Source: Acanthaster planci (Eukaryota > Echinodermata > Asteroidea > Valvatida > Acanthasteridae). Taken from it: a stretch of 34,885 bases of DNA. Each line of letters begins with the position of its first letter. Positions within the stretch are counted from its first letter, which is position 1. This document shows positions 20,418-31,604 of this stretch, piece after piece. The DNA lies in contig NW_019091405.1 of NCBI RefSeq assembly GCF_001949145.1, positions 1,423,562 to 1,458,446 on the forward strand. The letters are read 5' to 3'. Below the pieces are notes generated by a model. That model did no database searches. It worked only from the letters and a program-made list of their open reading frames with translations, and had not been told where the DNA came from. Position numbers and translations under genes: made by a program.

Positions 20418-23400
20418 GAAACGGGGGAAACACTTCTATTTTAACATTTAGTTCATTTGCTTAGTCGACAGATCTTTGATATGTTTAACTATTGAAAACA
20501 GCCAGTTTCCCTCGTCTTATTCATACTTGAAATCCAAACAAAAGTTAGTAGAGGCTGTATTTCATGTAGCTAAAAATGTCCAATGAGCCCATGTCAAAGG
20601 ACGTTGTGTTTGTATTGTTCCATTTGCCCCCTCCCCCGGTAGAGATTCATGCTCAAACCAATAGTGTTACTTCCGGGACGAGTATCAATTCCAGGGGTTT
20701 TTAAAGTGGACAATTTAAATCCCCAGTGACTGGATGTGTTTTTTTTCACAATAACTCAACCCGTGAAACTGCTTTTACTAATGAAGCCTTACCTCCGCAG
20801 CTAGGTCCCTTATCGATTTTATTGCCAGCTAATTTCGGTCATCAACTGCTTCTTGGCTGAAGCTGCTATTCGAAACGTCTCCGGTCATCGGTAACTTCGA
20901 GCATAGAGCCAAGTATAGCTAAGTCCAAGTGGTAGTTAACTAAAATGCTTTGTGTACAGGTTCCCTTTGGTAATGACCACATCAGAATATTGCTAGCATT
21001 TCAACAGAGATATAGATGAAAACAACAGCAGGCACTGGCCGTGAATATTTGCTTTCGATTCAGAGTTGATTTAAAGTATACCTTTCTTGGTGTGGTATAT
21101 TACCATGGCAACGGCTTACTATCTCAACAAACGTAGTCCGTAGGGTTTTGTCAGAAGTCAAATAATGCACCAGCTGCAAAATGGAGTCATTTCGCCGGAA
21201 GACTAGGAAACAATGACGTATACAGCGGGGGGGGGACTAGCCCCTCCCCCGACGGATTTTTGGGTTTTTTTTTACAAAGCATACTTCATAAGTAAGAAAG
21301 TAATAGGCATATTTATTTATCAAAACTTAGCACCAAAACCCTAAGAAAACAGCACCATGAAATAAAAAGCAACGATGTCGGGACAGAGAGTAAGGGTTAT
21401 GATTTTTTTCTCTCTCAACATTATGTTGAATGAGCCCGAAGCCGCATTCACTTTTGAATTTGCGCCCCCCCCTCACCAAAAGCTGGATACGACGCTGCCA
21501 GGAAATGTTGAACGTTGACCATATTGTTTCACTTATCTTCCTGACGATACTTATTATGGACTAAACAACGATTCGAGACCGGTCCATGTACATCCGTACA
21601 GCTGAAAATGCTTCGCTGTTATCAGTGGCCGTAGGACTAGTTTCCTGGAACCACCTATTTGGCCTGTTGATTACTGTCATTAATACTTATAATATACAGT
21701 TCATTTCAGATGTCTTGCAGGACTAACAGCTGTCATTCAGACCTGCTATCTTTTACAGTACACGTGTAAATTTCTGTAGCCTCGTAATCAAGGACCCCAT
21801 AAATGTAAGAGAGCGCTGTGCTTAATACAGTTATTTTCTGCCTTTTTGTTTGATTTTGTTTTTTCATTACAACTTGGTCCTTATTGTGTATTTTGTACAG
21901 AATAAACTAAGCAGCTGCAAAAAGTAAAACCCGCGAATTCCGATCGTGAAGTATTTGTTGATACTTGAAAATAAAGTTTTTTACTGCAAATATCACATTT
22001 TCTAAATGTTTCTCGATTGTCAGTGGCGTGTCACTGTTAGGACCCAGTTGGGTTAGTTAGGTTTTAAGATCTGGTTTATGACAGAGTGCATGGGGCCCAA
22101 ACATAAATTGTAATTCTGACGATTCGTCTTTCAAATCAACAATATGAGTCGATTTCACGTTTTGTTTTCAATGTAACAAAATAAGCGCATCTGTTACAGA
22201 AATCAACAAGCTTAGACAATATCGCAGGATATGAATAAAAAGGCCTACTAAAAGCTACACAGGTAACGTTAAAGATATAAAATATTCCAAATTGCATTTA
22301 GATTTGAATAGCACGAAGACTGGTCGCATGCGATGGAATGACTCGCGCATAACTCTTCACTTTCACTTTATGGCTGCCAGCTGCCAACTCTCGTACATTT
22401 GATGAGGGTTTAATCGATAGTTGTCGGACTTTCACGTGGGTAGGGCGAAAAGAATAAAACATATGACATTCAGTGAGACAATGGTTTGAGGCAGTTTTCT
22501 TTTATCAAATGGTTTATCGAAGAGTTTTTCACTCTCTCTTAACAGATTTGAGACTCCAGACCTGGCAGGACAAAGGGACCAACAAACGTACTTATTTTAA
22601 CACGAGCCACAATCCTGGACAACATTATCGGGATCTTGGCAATAGCCATACGCTCTCCAGCCTCCAACTCACTCCTCTGGTCAATGTTGTCTTGTCCAGC
22701 CGGAGCGCAGACCGCGAGCATAGACCCAACATTATGTCTACTTTGCTGTTTGGCGTGTGTTTTCTGGCGTTGTTTGTGGGAAACAAAAATGACAGCCGAC
22801 TTTTAGACAAATGTATATTTCGGGCAAATTGTATAGCAAGCAAAAGCAAGATAATTTTATCCATTTCGTTTTGTACGTGTACAATCACAACTGTTTTGCA
22901 GGAATGCATCGTACACGACGATGCACCATCTCTTTTCTGTCCGTAACCGTGCAAAATTGATGTTTCGTTAGGCCCATTTTGGTACAGGACTTACGGTGTC
23001 CTTCATGCCGTTTTCATGCACAGCAACTAGGAAAACATGGAGTGGTCAGTACTTGCATTTGATTTTTAGAAATTGTTGAGAAATGACAGGCACATTTTGG
23101 CAGTAGGCTATTCTATTTTGAGTTTGAAAAGGGACATACTTGACTATGTAATGGGGACTTTATGCCGTGCCATTTTTATAACTCTGAATTCTGTTATTAA
23201 CCTGATGGCCAATGAAAAAATAAAATGTCAGTCAGATCAAAATTAAATGTCACGTGGGTTACCGTGGGGGAAGACTGAATGGGCTATGCGTCGTTCACGT
23301 ATGTTCACTCCTTCCACTTAGTTTGTGCGCATGCCCTAAAATTCAGCAAAGTCGGGGTCAAAGTTTCTGCTCCTTGTTAAAATGGCAACGCCAGCCAGCA

Positions 23401-24163
23401 AACGACTATACCAAAATCTATTGGAGGAGTTCTTCCGCATTGTATAAAAGTTTGCTGAATTTATACCAGAGAAATATAATAGGCTGCAGATTTTATTTTG
23501 TGATGTGTTTCTTGTGAATCATAAGTGACATTTGGGAGTAAATGGGGTGAAAAATGTCTGTGTACGTTATATTTCCTGTATTTAAGGGGATTCTGAAATC
23601 GAAATTTTGAATTGTTCTCCAGTCCTTCCACACATGCTGCATATCGTGGTAATTGAAATAGTGTTTCAAAAAAGATACACCATGTTATGTTTAAGCTATG
23701 GTGAGTTGTTCTTCGTTAGTTTTATCAATATCAACTTTGGCTCTCTGTCGATGATGGTCGACCGTGATTTATGCGTGCACATGTGCACGTTCATGTACAT
23801 GTACGTATCTTTTGGGATAATTTCTCTTTGAAAATATCAAATTATTGTGCAGTTGAAAGGAAACGAAATTTGTTGTTAACAAAGGAAAATGTATTTCCAT
23901 CAATAGAATAGGGAGGCGAGTGCCGCCTGGCTGTGCCACCCCTGGATCTGTTACCGTACCGCTGAATCATATAATTATACTGAGATCACTGAGAAGAAAT
24001 GGACCCGAACATGGAAATTAAGGAAATTAAAATGAAAAATGAAAATAGACCAGCATCAATCCTTCAGCTCACTGTATTCGAACCTAAAAAATTGCCTTGT
24101 GGGTTCTGCGCCCAGGGAAATGAAAAAAAAATGGTGAGGGAAAAATGCAAAAGTTATGCGGTG
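20418..24163. other. Intergenic, no gene recognised
   Basis: Upstream side of the glycosyltransferase, up to the gap. Besides the MITE at 21211 it is AT-rich with short open frames. The longest (22473-22946, plus) has no recognisable motif or splice context. Confidence 0.5.
21211..21497. mobile_element. MITE family B, copy 1
   Basis: The termini CAATGACGTATACAG and CTGGATACGACGCTG are imperfect inverted repeats around 287 bp with a G-run just inside the left end and a C-run near the right. The right subterminal part (from about 21413) matches the copy at 33966. No coding potential. Confidence 0.72.
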
Positions 24164-24296
24164 NNNNNNNNNNNNNNNNNNNNNNNNNNNNNNNNNNNNN
24201 NNNNNNNNNNNNNNNNNNNNNNNNNNNNNNNNNNNNNNNNNNNNNNNNNNNNNNNNNNNNNNNNNNNNNNNNNNNNNNNNNNNNNNNNNNNNNNNN
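24164..24296. other. Assembly gap (133 Ns)
   Basis: Run of N; real length unknown. It adjoins the tRNA-like repeat, which probably caused the break. Confidence 0.99.
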
Positions 24297-24483
24297 GACA
24301 GTGCCAGCCGCAGAGCTTACCCGCTAGGCTAAGGTACTGCTGGTATTTGACGGGGGTAAATTAGAGTCTCTTATAGCTACTGACTGACAGCAAGCTTTGG
24401 GAAAACAAAAAGCCACCACTGGGATTCGAACCCACCGTCTAACGATCTGATAACCGCGAGCTTAACCACTCGGCCATTTCAGA
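24297..24483 (-). repeat. tRNA-derived SINE, two tRNA-like heads
   Basis: On the minus strand, 24483-24411 has a perfect A box (TGGCCGAGTGG) and B box (GGTTCGAATCC) spaced 44 nt apart, as in a tRNA. The acceptor arms TCTGAAA and TGGTGGC do not pair and the anticodon arm is poor, so it is not a functional tRNA. About 145 nt further a second A-box-like TAGCCTAGCGG occurs before the assembly gap. A T-rich spacer lies between. Confidence 0.6.
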
Positions 24484-25309
24484 GATATTGATTTTAGTTG
24501 TTCATGTTAAGGAGATAACAAAATCATTAGCCTTACTGCACAGAATGTTGCTGTGTAAAGTCTGAGTGATTAAAACGCTACAATATTGCATCACATGGTA
24601 AAAATACACATTCACACAAACAATGGCCTCTTTACTATTTTAAATGAACGCGCATCAATATGGGCAAGTCCCCGGATCACGTCTGTACACCTGTATACAT
24701 GTCCGAACTCTTTCATAGTATCTTATGTGAATGATACACCGTTTTTACCCCCCCCCCCTTTTGGAGAAGGGGGTTCTCGTGTTTCCTTTTACTAGCATAT
24801 ATACCATATATATATATATTCTATATTAGAGGGTCCTGAGAGCCATGAAATTGAGGAATTGAAGAATTATGGCACTGAACCTCTGGCCCTGGCTCGGGGC
24901 TTCCAATTCTGAGCAATTTGGATGAAGTCGGGTCCGAAAGTGGAACTATTTAGCCGTTTTAAAGAGTGTTGCAATTTCAAAATGGCTACTTTTCCGGGCA
25001 ATGAGATATCCTTCATTTTAGGGGTGGTCTGTTTTGGGTGAGAATTTCTCCAAAATTCATTGGTCAACCCACTAAAAATTGAAAGGAAAACGAAAGAGGA
25101 CATGTCGAACATAGTTTTTCTGTACATCCTGAACACGTGTGAGAGTTGTGTTTGTTCTAATATTTGTGAAGTATGGGGATTTATCACTACTGGCTATGGG
25201 AATTTACTTCCTGCGGTGCACCCAGCTCACATGGCGCGCTCGCAACGCTGATACGGTAAGAGCGCCCTCAGAGTTCAGAAGTATTTAGTTCGTTTTAGAC
25301 TTTGTGTTT

Positions 25310-25605
25310 GGTTTGCAAACGTCGTCCTTTGATTTCACATGCGTTTGGTTAATCTAAAGATTGATATATTTGTGTGTAGATTTGTCCTCCTGTCATTTCG
25401 TGGTTTGATTTCAAATTTTTGTTTATAAATTTGTCCTCTTGTTGTTTTGTCCTTTGCTTGGTTTTAACTTTTTCATTTTTGTAAATTTGTCCCTTTGTTG
25501 TGCTGCGTCTTTTGCTTGGTTTGGAATATCTTTTTTTTGTGGATTTGCCCTCTCACCACTTGACTTTGTTGATCTATAATATCGTTCTCTTGGTGTTTTG
25601 TAAAT
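25310..25605. repeat. Degenerate ~60-bp tandem repeat, T-rich
   Basis: A pattern of TTTGTCC(T/C)..., TTTTG, GCTTGGTTT and a T-run recurs about five times. The period is uneven. An open frame on the minus strand (25423-25737) spans it and looks like a by-product. Confidence 0.55.
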
Positions 25606-25720
25606 GGATGGGCAGGGAGGAAGTGTGATGGGTCGGGAACCCCGAGACCCCAGAAGAATCCTGTATGGAAGCCGGTAACTGCGATTCATTGCAAATTTCA
25701 GGAGTGGGTGCACCTGAATA

Positions 25721-25770
25721 CTTGGTGAACACAACATAACTTTCGGATTTGTTTCTTATCTTCAGGTTGT
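25721..25770. repeat. Dispersed repeat, second copy of the window-start element
   Basis: It shares about 27 of 30 positions with bases 1-30 and then diverges. It sits between the T-rich tandem repeat and the AT-rich satellite. Confidence 0.5.
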
Positions 25771-25839
25771 AAGTGCGAAAGCCCCGTGATGCTATGAAGT
25801 ATAATTATACAAAAAGTGAAGTTTGTTTTAATTAAGTAT

Positions 25840-26105
25840 ATTTTTCCCACTTCGTTTTTACGTGATGCACTTTTTCCCAAAGTTCGTTTGTTCTAAATAT
25901 ATATTTTCCCATCCGTTGTTATGAGATCTATTTTAAAAAGATATTTGTTATTTTTGGAAACAACTCATGATTAAGATCAATTTTTTTTGTATGAGGTATA
26001 TTTCTTAAGTTCGTTTTAGGAGATATACAAACGAACTTGAAGCTATAGTATCTCGTAAAAGCGAAGTTAAAATTATATCTCATAAAATGAACTTAGAAAA
26101 ATATA
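25840..26105. repeat. AT-rich degenerate satellite with orientation switch
   Basis: Units resembling AAGTTCGTTTTACGAGATAT occur near 25850, 25877, 25909 and 26003 in one orientation. They occur near 26048 and 26077 in the opposite one (ATCTCGTAAAAGCGAAGTT, ATCTCATAAAATGAACTTAG). The region around 26003-26100 can therefore fold back. Confidence 0.6.
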
Positions 26106-26274
26106 CATGTATCTCTTGCTGGCGTCAGAAAGTTTTTCTGTGTTGAAAAGACGGATCCGAATCAAGGTGTTACAATTAAAATGAAAAGTCTCCTCTATTT
26201 AATGCCAGCATGGCTGTTGTCGCTAGAATCTGCAGCTTCATTTTCTTTTGCGTTCGCGTTTCCATTTTTTTTTA

Positions 26275-26490
26275 TTTGTAGTACTTTTCACATAGATACT
26301 GGTAGAGTGTTATGAAGTATTTGGGCAGACTGTCTCGAACCAGCGAATGTCTTAGAATGATTGCATTGAAATCGCGGCCAGCAGGCACAATTTCGCCTCC
26401 AACTGACGCTGGAATATCCGTAGTTAAAGGAAACAATTTCTGTCTTGTCAGAATAATGAGACGTAACGATCTCGTGCAGATATATGCTTT
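26275..26490 (-). pseudogene. Possible cytochrome P450 (CYP4-like) relic
   Basis: The minus-strand frame reads SLRL, a short gap, then KLFPLTTDIPASVGGEIVPA, G and ILRHSLVRDSLPKYF. This resembles the CYP4 segment from the ESLRL helix through TxDxxVxGYxIPAG to LHRDPxYFP. The invariant ExxR glutamate, the PERF motif and the heme-binding cysteine are not found nearby, and no splice sites frame it well. Chance resemblance is quite possible. Confidence 0.28.
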
Positions 26491-28728
26491 CATGAATGAA
26501 TCTTTTTTCACGGAAACAGTTCTTAGCAGAAAGAATGTGATGGCCGTTGGGGTTAGGGTGTTTGTCAGAATTTCAAAGGTTTCCCTTTCGTTCCTGTTGA
26601 AAGGCTTGTGCCATCGCTATTCAAAGGGGTTTTCAATTAACAGGCAAAAGCTACGATTCCATCGTAACGTTAATTCATCGTCATCGTAAGCATCCATCTC
26701 GTCTCTTGAAAAGTGAGCCACCTAGAAGCAGTGGCATTGTGTACTAATTACTCGAATTAACAAACGACTTTTCTTGCTTTATATCGTTTCCTGTTTGCTT
26801 TAACTCATCGCCTAGCAGGCAGAAGCTTGATGGTGTAGGTCAGTTGCATTGTCAATTGTGTGAAAAAAGGTCCCAGTGCCCTTTGGTAACGCACATGACA
26901 AACTAACCTTAACTTTCCGCTTAAAACACCGGTACTGTAAAAAAAAAAAACTCATGGGCTGCATGCCAGGTTATTTTCCATTTTCACACAAACGTTTGGA
27001 GGTATTGTGTACGACATTATTGGGTAAAACAACTGCGGGGAAGAATATTCGGACGTAACTTTGAATTTAAAAGAATTCTTCCCACCATCCCACGCGGCAA
27101 GAACACATCATGTGCACATCAAGGTACAATGCGAGAGAGATACCTTTATTCAATGGATTTTACTTTCCTTCTTCACTTTCAACATTTGTACAGTAACACA
27201 GAAAACAAGAATTTGGGTGAATAGAAACTTACGTCAGACACATCTCTACACAGGCCCCTGAGCCACGTCCTTTAAAAATAGCTTGGGTGAATATAAACTT
27301 TGAAAAACCCACTGAATGTGTACAAAAAAGCACCTGCCCCCATCAGTACAGACGGTGAGCGGTTCAAATCATCTTCAAAAAATAAACCTGTATCCAAGGC
27401 GATAGTTTAATTTGTAAAATTCACAAAAAACACAGCATGTAATAGGTAAACTGGAAAGTTATTACTACTGCTAGTTTCTGTGCTTTTTTCATGCAGTTTA
27501 AAATTGGAAATCTACTTCGTGATGAAAACCTTACCCATTGGTCATTTTGGTGCTGAAGAAAATATCAATTAAAGGTTGTTTTTTCCTCTCCTTTACATAC
27601 TTTATCTCCACCATGCCAAGGGTGGAAAGTATAAGCAAAAAGAATTATATAAACGGATCAAAAATAGACTAATAATTGGTTCAAAAGATAAAGTGTGATT
27701 TACCCATTACACTATTTACAATTCTGAAATCAAAATATAATACATACTTGTAACTCCAAAAAGAGTTTAAATTTCTTTAAATGACCTTCTGTTAGGAAAG
27801 ATCTTCCTAAAAACCAAGGCATGTGTACTTCAACTCCACGGAAAACAAGAAGTGTCATTTTTAAAGGCAAAGTTAAACCGTGTGAAACAACTAACCTCAA
27901 TACCTTTAGAGTGGTACATTTGTCAGGAACTCCTCTTAACTGGATACTGCAGTAGTCCAACGGTATGTGTCCTCTATACTTGGACCATATGGGATGACCA
28001 AGCCCTGGATACACGTATCAACTGGAAGTGACTGGACCGATCTACTGGGTGATCGGTCTTGTTTTGTCTTCAGAGACGCATGGCAGCTTAAATGAGGGGT
28101 TGGATCTAACACATTTACAGTTACATGTAATACAAAATGTTCTCCATGCTGATCTTTCTTCGCAGTTTGAATCAATCCACATATTTCTCCTCTTCAACTT
28201 GCTAGACATTGAGGACAATCAAATTAGAAGCAAAAGTAGTAATGTATCTTCAAAGTAAATCATGTTTGCATGAAACCTGTCACACAGTACATGTATATTT
28301 TTCATGCTGAATTCAAGTTCTGTACAGAAATAGAGAAATAATGCATTAACACCTGTTTGTCTTGGCACCCACGTTTGGCACACAAAACGAAAAGTTTAAC
28401 CAGCAAAATAATTCTATGGGTGTGTTTTTCGAAATGAACAACTTCTCAAACCTTAACAACCTGAAACTGTACATTATTTAAATAAAAAACCCTGAACATT
28501 ATGTAGAAAATTCATGAACATTTAAAGAATAGACAATCATCAGGTTCATTCATGAACTCAACTACATGTACAGGAAATACTGCAGAAATGCTGGGAAAAA
28601 CAAAAATGGTGCAATATGTCTTAAAATCAATTTTCCTGTATATTTGAAAAAATAACCAAGGCAACACAGGCAAGCTATTTACTCTTAAGCTGCATATCCA
28701 TGAGATACATTTTTGACATCACCACTTT

Positions 28729-28815
28729 AAATATGAGCAATTCACAACACAGCATGCCACCAAGAGTTTGCCACAGTCAGTTTACGGTCGACATGCTGCC
28801 GTGATTAAGTGCACT
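28729..28815. mobile_element. MITE family A, copy 3 (half, strongly decayed)
   Basis: AAATATGAGCAATTCACAAC followed by CACCAAGAGTTTGCCA parallels the left arm of the 3856 copy, and GTCGAC marks the centre. The right arm is nearly lost. The right limit is approximate. Confidence 0.55.
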
Positions 28816-29582
28816 TTGTAAGTACATGTACATGTAATTTGGGTATATTTGATTGAGGCCGGTGTTCCATGCATCACACAAAACTATCATTTTGACTACC
28901 TAACTGACACCTATTTGAAATAAGCAATTTCAAATTTTAAGCCAAGACAAACAAACATTCGGAAAAAAAATTCAAGTTTTCCCATGCACAGCGCAGTTAG
29001 CGAATGAGACTTTATCCACTATTTTATCCCATAATCCACTGCAAAAAGGCCTCTCCATGAAAACCTCTTGGTGGTGCACTGCATTATGAATCACCGGTGT
29101 TGGATTCTGTATTGCTATTTGTTTAACCTTAAAAATCATCTGCCGGTTTTCAAGCATAACTATAACTTGAAAATAAGGAATCAACTATAAACAATACCCT
29201 ATCAACTAACACACAAATTCTAAATTCTGAACTGGAAGCAGAATCCTCCTCATTTAAAAGGTGTAGCTCGATCCATACAAATGTACCTGAACATGCATGT
29301 TCACACATACTTTGACCAATGTCAGAGCAGTATTTCTACAATCAAATTGTTACCCGTGAAATTGGAGAACTTGTTAAAACATGACTTTTTGTACATGTCT
29401 CCGAGCATGGTCAAGATTTTCAACATTTGAAAAAATACTGTTTCCTTCAACAATTGGAGATAGTAAAACTCCAACAGAAAAAGTAAAAAGATCTTTTACA
29501 TAGAAGGCAGCTTAGCACATGGGCTAAAACTCTACATGTAAGAACCAAACAACAATCTGCAACCAAATCTGTCCAAAGCTAT

Positions 29583-30264
29583 CCAGTGGAACGCTGCTAT
29601 ACCGAACACTGCTATACCGAACATTCAGCTGTAACAAACATCGTCCTTGGCTCCCAATAATTTGTGCACAGAATCTACCGAACACTGTTCAGTTGCCGTT
29701 TGTAATTCCCGAACGTCAACATGATAAAACAGTCAGTGTTTTTATGTTGGAAAGTGACAAGTGGCCATTATTTCCCCTAGGATTAGAAGGGAAAGCCACC
29801 AGTTGTCAACGGTATTGAATAGACACTGGTTTTACGACTCCGCATGATCTGGTGCAAAAGAAAACCGCACGTACGCACACCATGGCATTGCACTAACAAT
29901 AGTCTAAAGAGGGCGCCGCTGATACACAAATCAACCAAGATTCGCCACAGCATGCATCAGAGGTCGATCCCGAGTGGTAGCTTCATGACTTTTAGGATAA
30001 ACTTGATATCAATTTTGTGACTCAAGATTAAATAAAAAACAAAAATAATTAACAGATACATTTCTAGAAACCTTAAACTTAAGCAACGGCAAAACATCAC
30101 GAAAACAGCGCACCATAGTATCACAAGAGGGTGCACTTCAGTTAGACAAGGCGTTATTCAACATGGCAACGAAATGTTCGCCAATAAATTTGCTATACCA
30201 AATGACCACTGAACCGAGCATTTAGCGTGGACCCCATCGTATTCGTTATAGCAGCATTCCACTG
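29583..30264. mobile_element. Mariner-like non-autonomous TIR element
   Basis: The left end CAGTGGAACGCTGCTATACC and the right end, whose complement reads CAGTGGAATGCTGCTATAAC, form inverted repeats of at least 25 bp about 680 bp apart, with TA near both borders. The left end repeats the CTGCTATACCGAACA motif. No transposase reading frame is present. Confidence 0.65.
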
Positions 30265-30608
30265 TATATACGTGTACATTTGTATAGAGGTACACTTTTT
30301 GTGCGACAGATGTAGTGAAAAATGCCACCAGTGACTGCTTGGACTCAAAGCATGCTAGTCGGCAAGTGGCTTATCAACATAACGCTGGTTGCACAGCTGG
30401 TTATCAACAGAGGCAGAGCACATTGCTGTGTATGGCTACAGAAGTATGTGCGGTAAGGTTTAAGGCGGTTTGACCGTGCTAGAGATGTTGACACTTTCAT
30501 TTCAACACACTGGCATAAGGCATCGCACAAATCAACTTTTTTAGGATCAGTGGTACTTACAATAGAGACAAACCTGCTCAGTGTAACCTTTGTTGCAGTA
30601 CCCCACCT

Positions 30609-31604
30609 TCAATCATCCAGCTCAAACATAACTTGATTGCCAAAAGTCACAGCGCTCTGAGTTCTGTGATCTTGCAGTTCCAGAGGCACTTCTGCGTCGT
30701 TTTTGGTGTTAGCCTGAGATTTCTCCTCTTGCATCTTAGAGTCTGTTTCTGTCTGGACTCGTTTATTAACGGGCTCCCTTGCTGGACCCTGCTTTTGACC
30801 TTGATTGTGGGTAGCATCCATTCCCCCAAACTTGTCCTTGTATCCATTGACAGCGAGGTTCTGGGACGTTGGCAGACTTCCCTCAGATGAGGCTGAGCGG
30901 AGGGGATGCCTGGGCTCAAACCAGGACTCCTTCATCCTCCCATCATCCTCGTCCAACGCCATGGCCCTCTTGGCTGCGTTCATCTTCTTCCGCTGCCGCT
31001 TGTTGGCTTTGGGCTTCTTCTTCTTCTTGCTGTCAGGGGCCGGGGATGTACACTCTCCCCCGCTGGAGTCGCTGCTGGTTTGTCTCTCCAGTCCAGCCCA
31101 CTCCGGGAAGACCACCTCCTCTTGGAACTCCTCATCTTGGTCCTCGTCTTCATCCTTCTCCTCCCTCCCTCTGGCCCCTCGCCAATACTGGATCTCTGAG
31201 TCGCTGCAGGTGCCACCTTGGTTCTGGGATGTGTCTCGGAGCTTCGTGATGAACCGCCGGGGTCTGGGCGGCTGGTGCCGTTTGTTCTTGCCTCTGGCCT
31301 TGCTGGGACTGCCTCTCACCATGGTCTCCACCACCACGTCTTCGCTGAAGCTGACGGACCGCTGGGTCCTGTGGCTGTGGTTGCCGTCCCTCAGGGCACT
31401 CCTCAGGCCAGAGGGAGAGCAAGGCGTGGAAGGATTGGAGTTGTCGCTGCCCGGCGATGAATCTGCCTGCTTCAGATCCAGCTTGAGCGCAGCTGCTGTG
31501 GAAGACAGCTCTCCTATCATGGCATCTATCACCGTGTCTGTGACAGTGCCCAGTGCAACATCGGACATCTTATCTTCTGACAGTGCATCCCCATTTACTT
31601 TAGC
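30609..31604 (-). CDS. DNAAF2: DNAAF2 terminal exon
   Basis: The acceptor is CCCTGTACAG; the exon opens AKVNGDALSEDKMSD and holds 331 codons plus the stop. It is markedly more GC-rich than the surrounding DNA. The first ATG (31568) is internal, not a start, since the frame is open back to the acceptor and matches the phase of the upstream exon. Long open frames on the opposite strand here (for example 30805-31632) are shadows of this base composition. Confidence 0.88.
   Translation of the reverse strand, partial: AKVNGDALSEDKMSDVALGTVTDTVIDAMIGELSSTAAALKLDLKQADSSPGSDNSNPSTPCSPSGLRSALRDGNHSHRTQRSVSFSEDVVVETMVRGSPSKARGKNKRHQPPRPRRFITKLRDTSQNQGGTCSDSEIQYWRGARGREEKDEDEDQDEEFQEEVVFPEWAGLERQTSSDSSGGECTSPAPDSKKKKKPKANKRQRKKMNAAKRAMALDEDDGRMKESWFEPRHPLRSASSEGSLPTSQNLAVNGYKDKFGGMDATHNQGQKQGPAREPVNKRVQTETDSKMQEEKSQANTKNDAEVPLELQDHRTQSAVTFGNQVMFELDD

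Larger units (their letters stand above)
26512..30608. other. DNA downstream of DNAAF2, no coding region recognised
   Basis: Includes an unknown length of DNAAF2 3' UTR. No perfect AATAAA on the minus strand was noticed close to the stop. Contains the MITE at 28729, the TIR element at 29583 and repeated TACATGTACATG-type runs (for example near 28820). Open frames are short and unsupported. Confidence 0.45.

Noticed and set aside
22473-22946. 157-codon plus-strand frame
   Set aside because: No recognisable domain, no convincing splice or start context; length is within chance for this amount of DNA.
24411-24483. Functional tRNA gene
   Set aside because: A and B boxes are perfect but the acceptor stem does not pair and the anticodon arm is defective; fits a SINE head.
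26312-26689. 125-codon plus-strand frame
   Set aside because: No motif or splice context; overlaps the possible P450 relic on the other strand.
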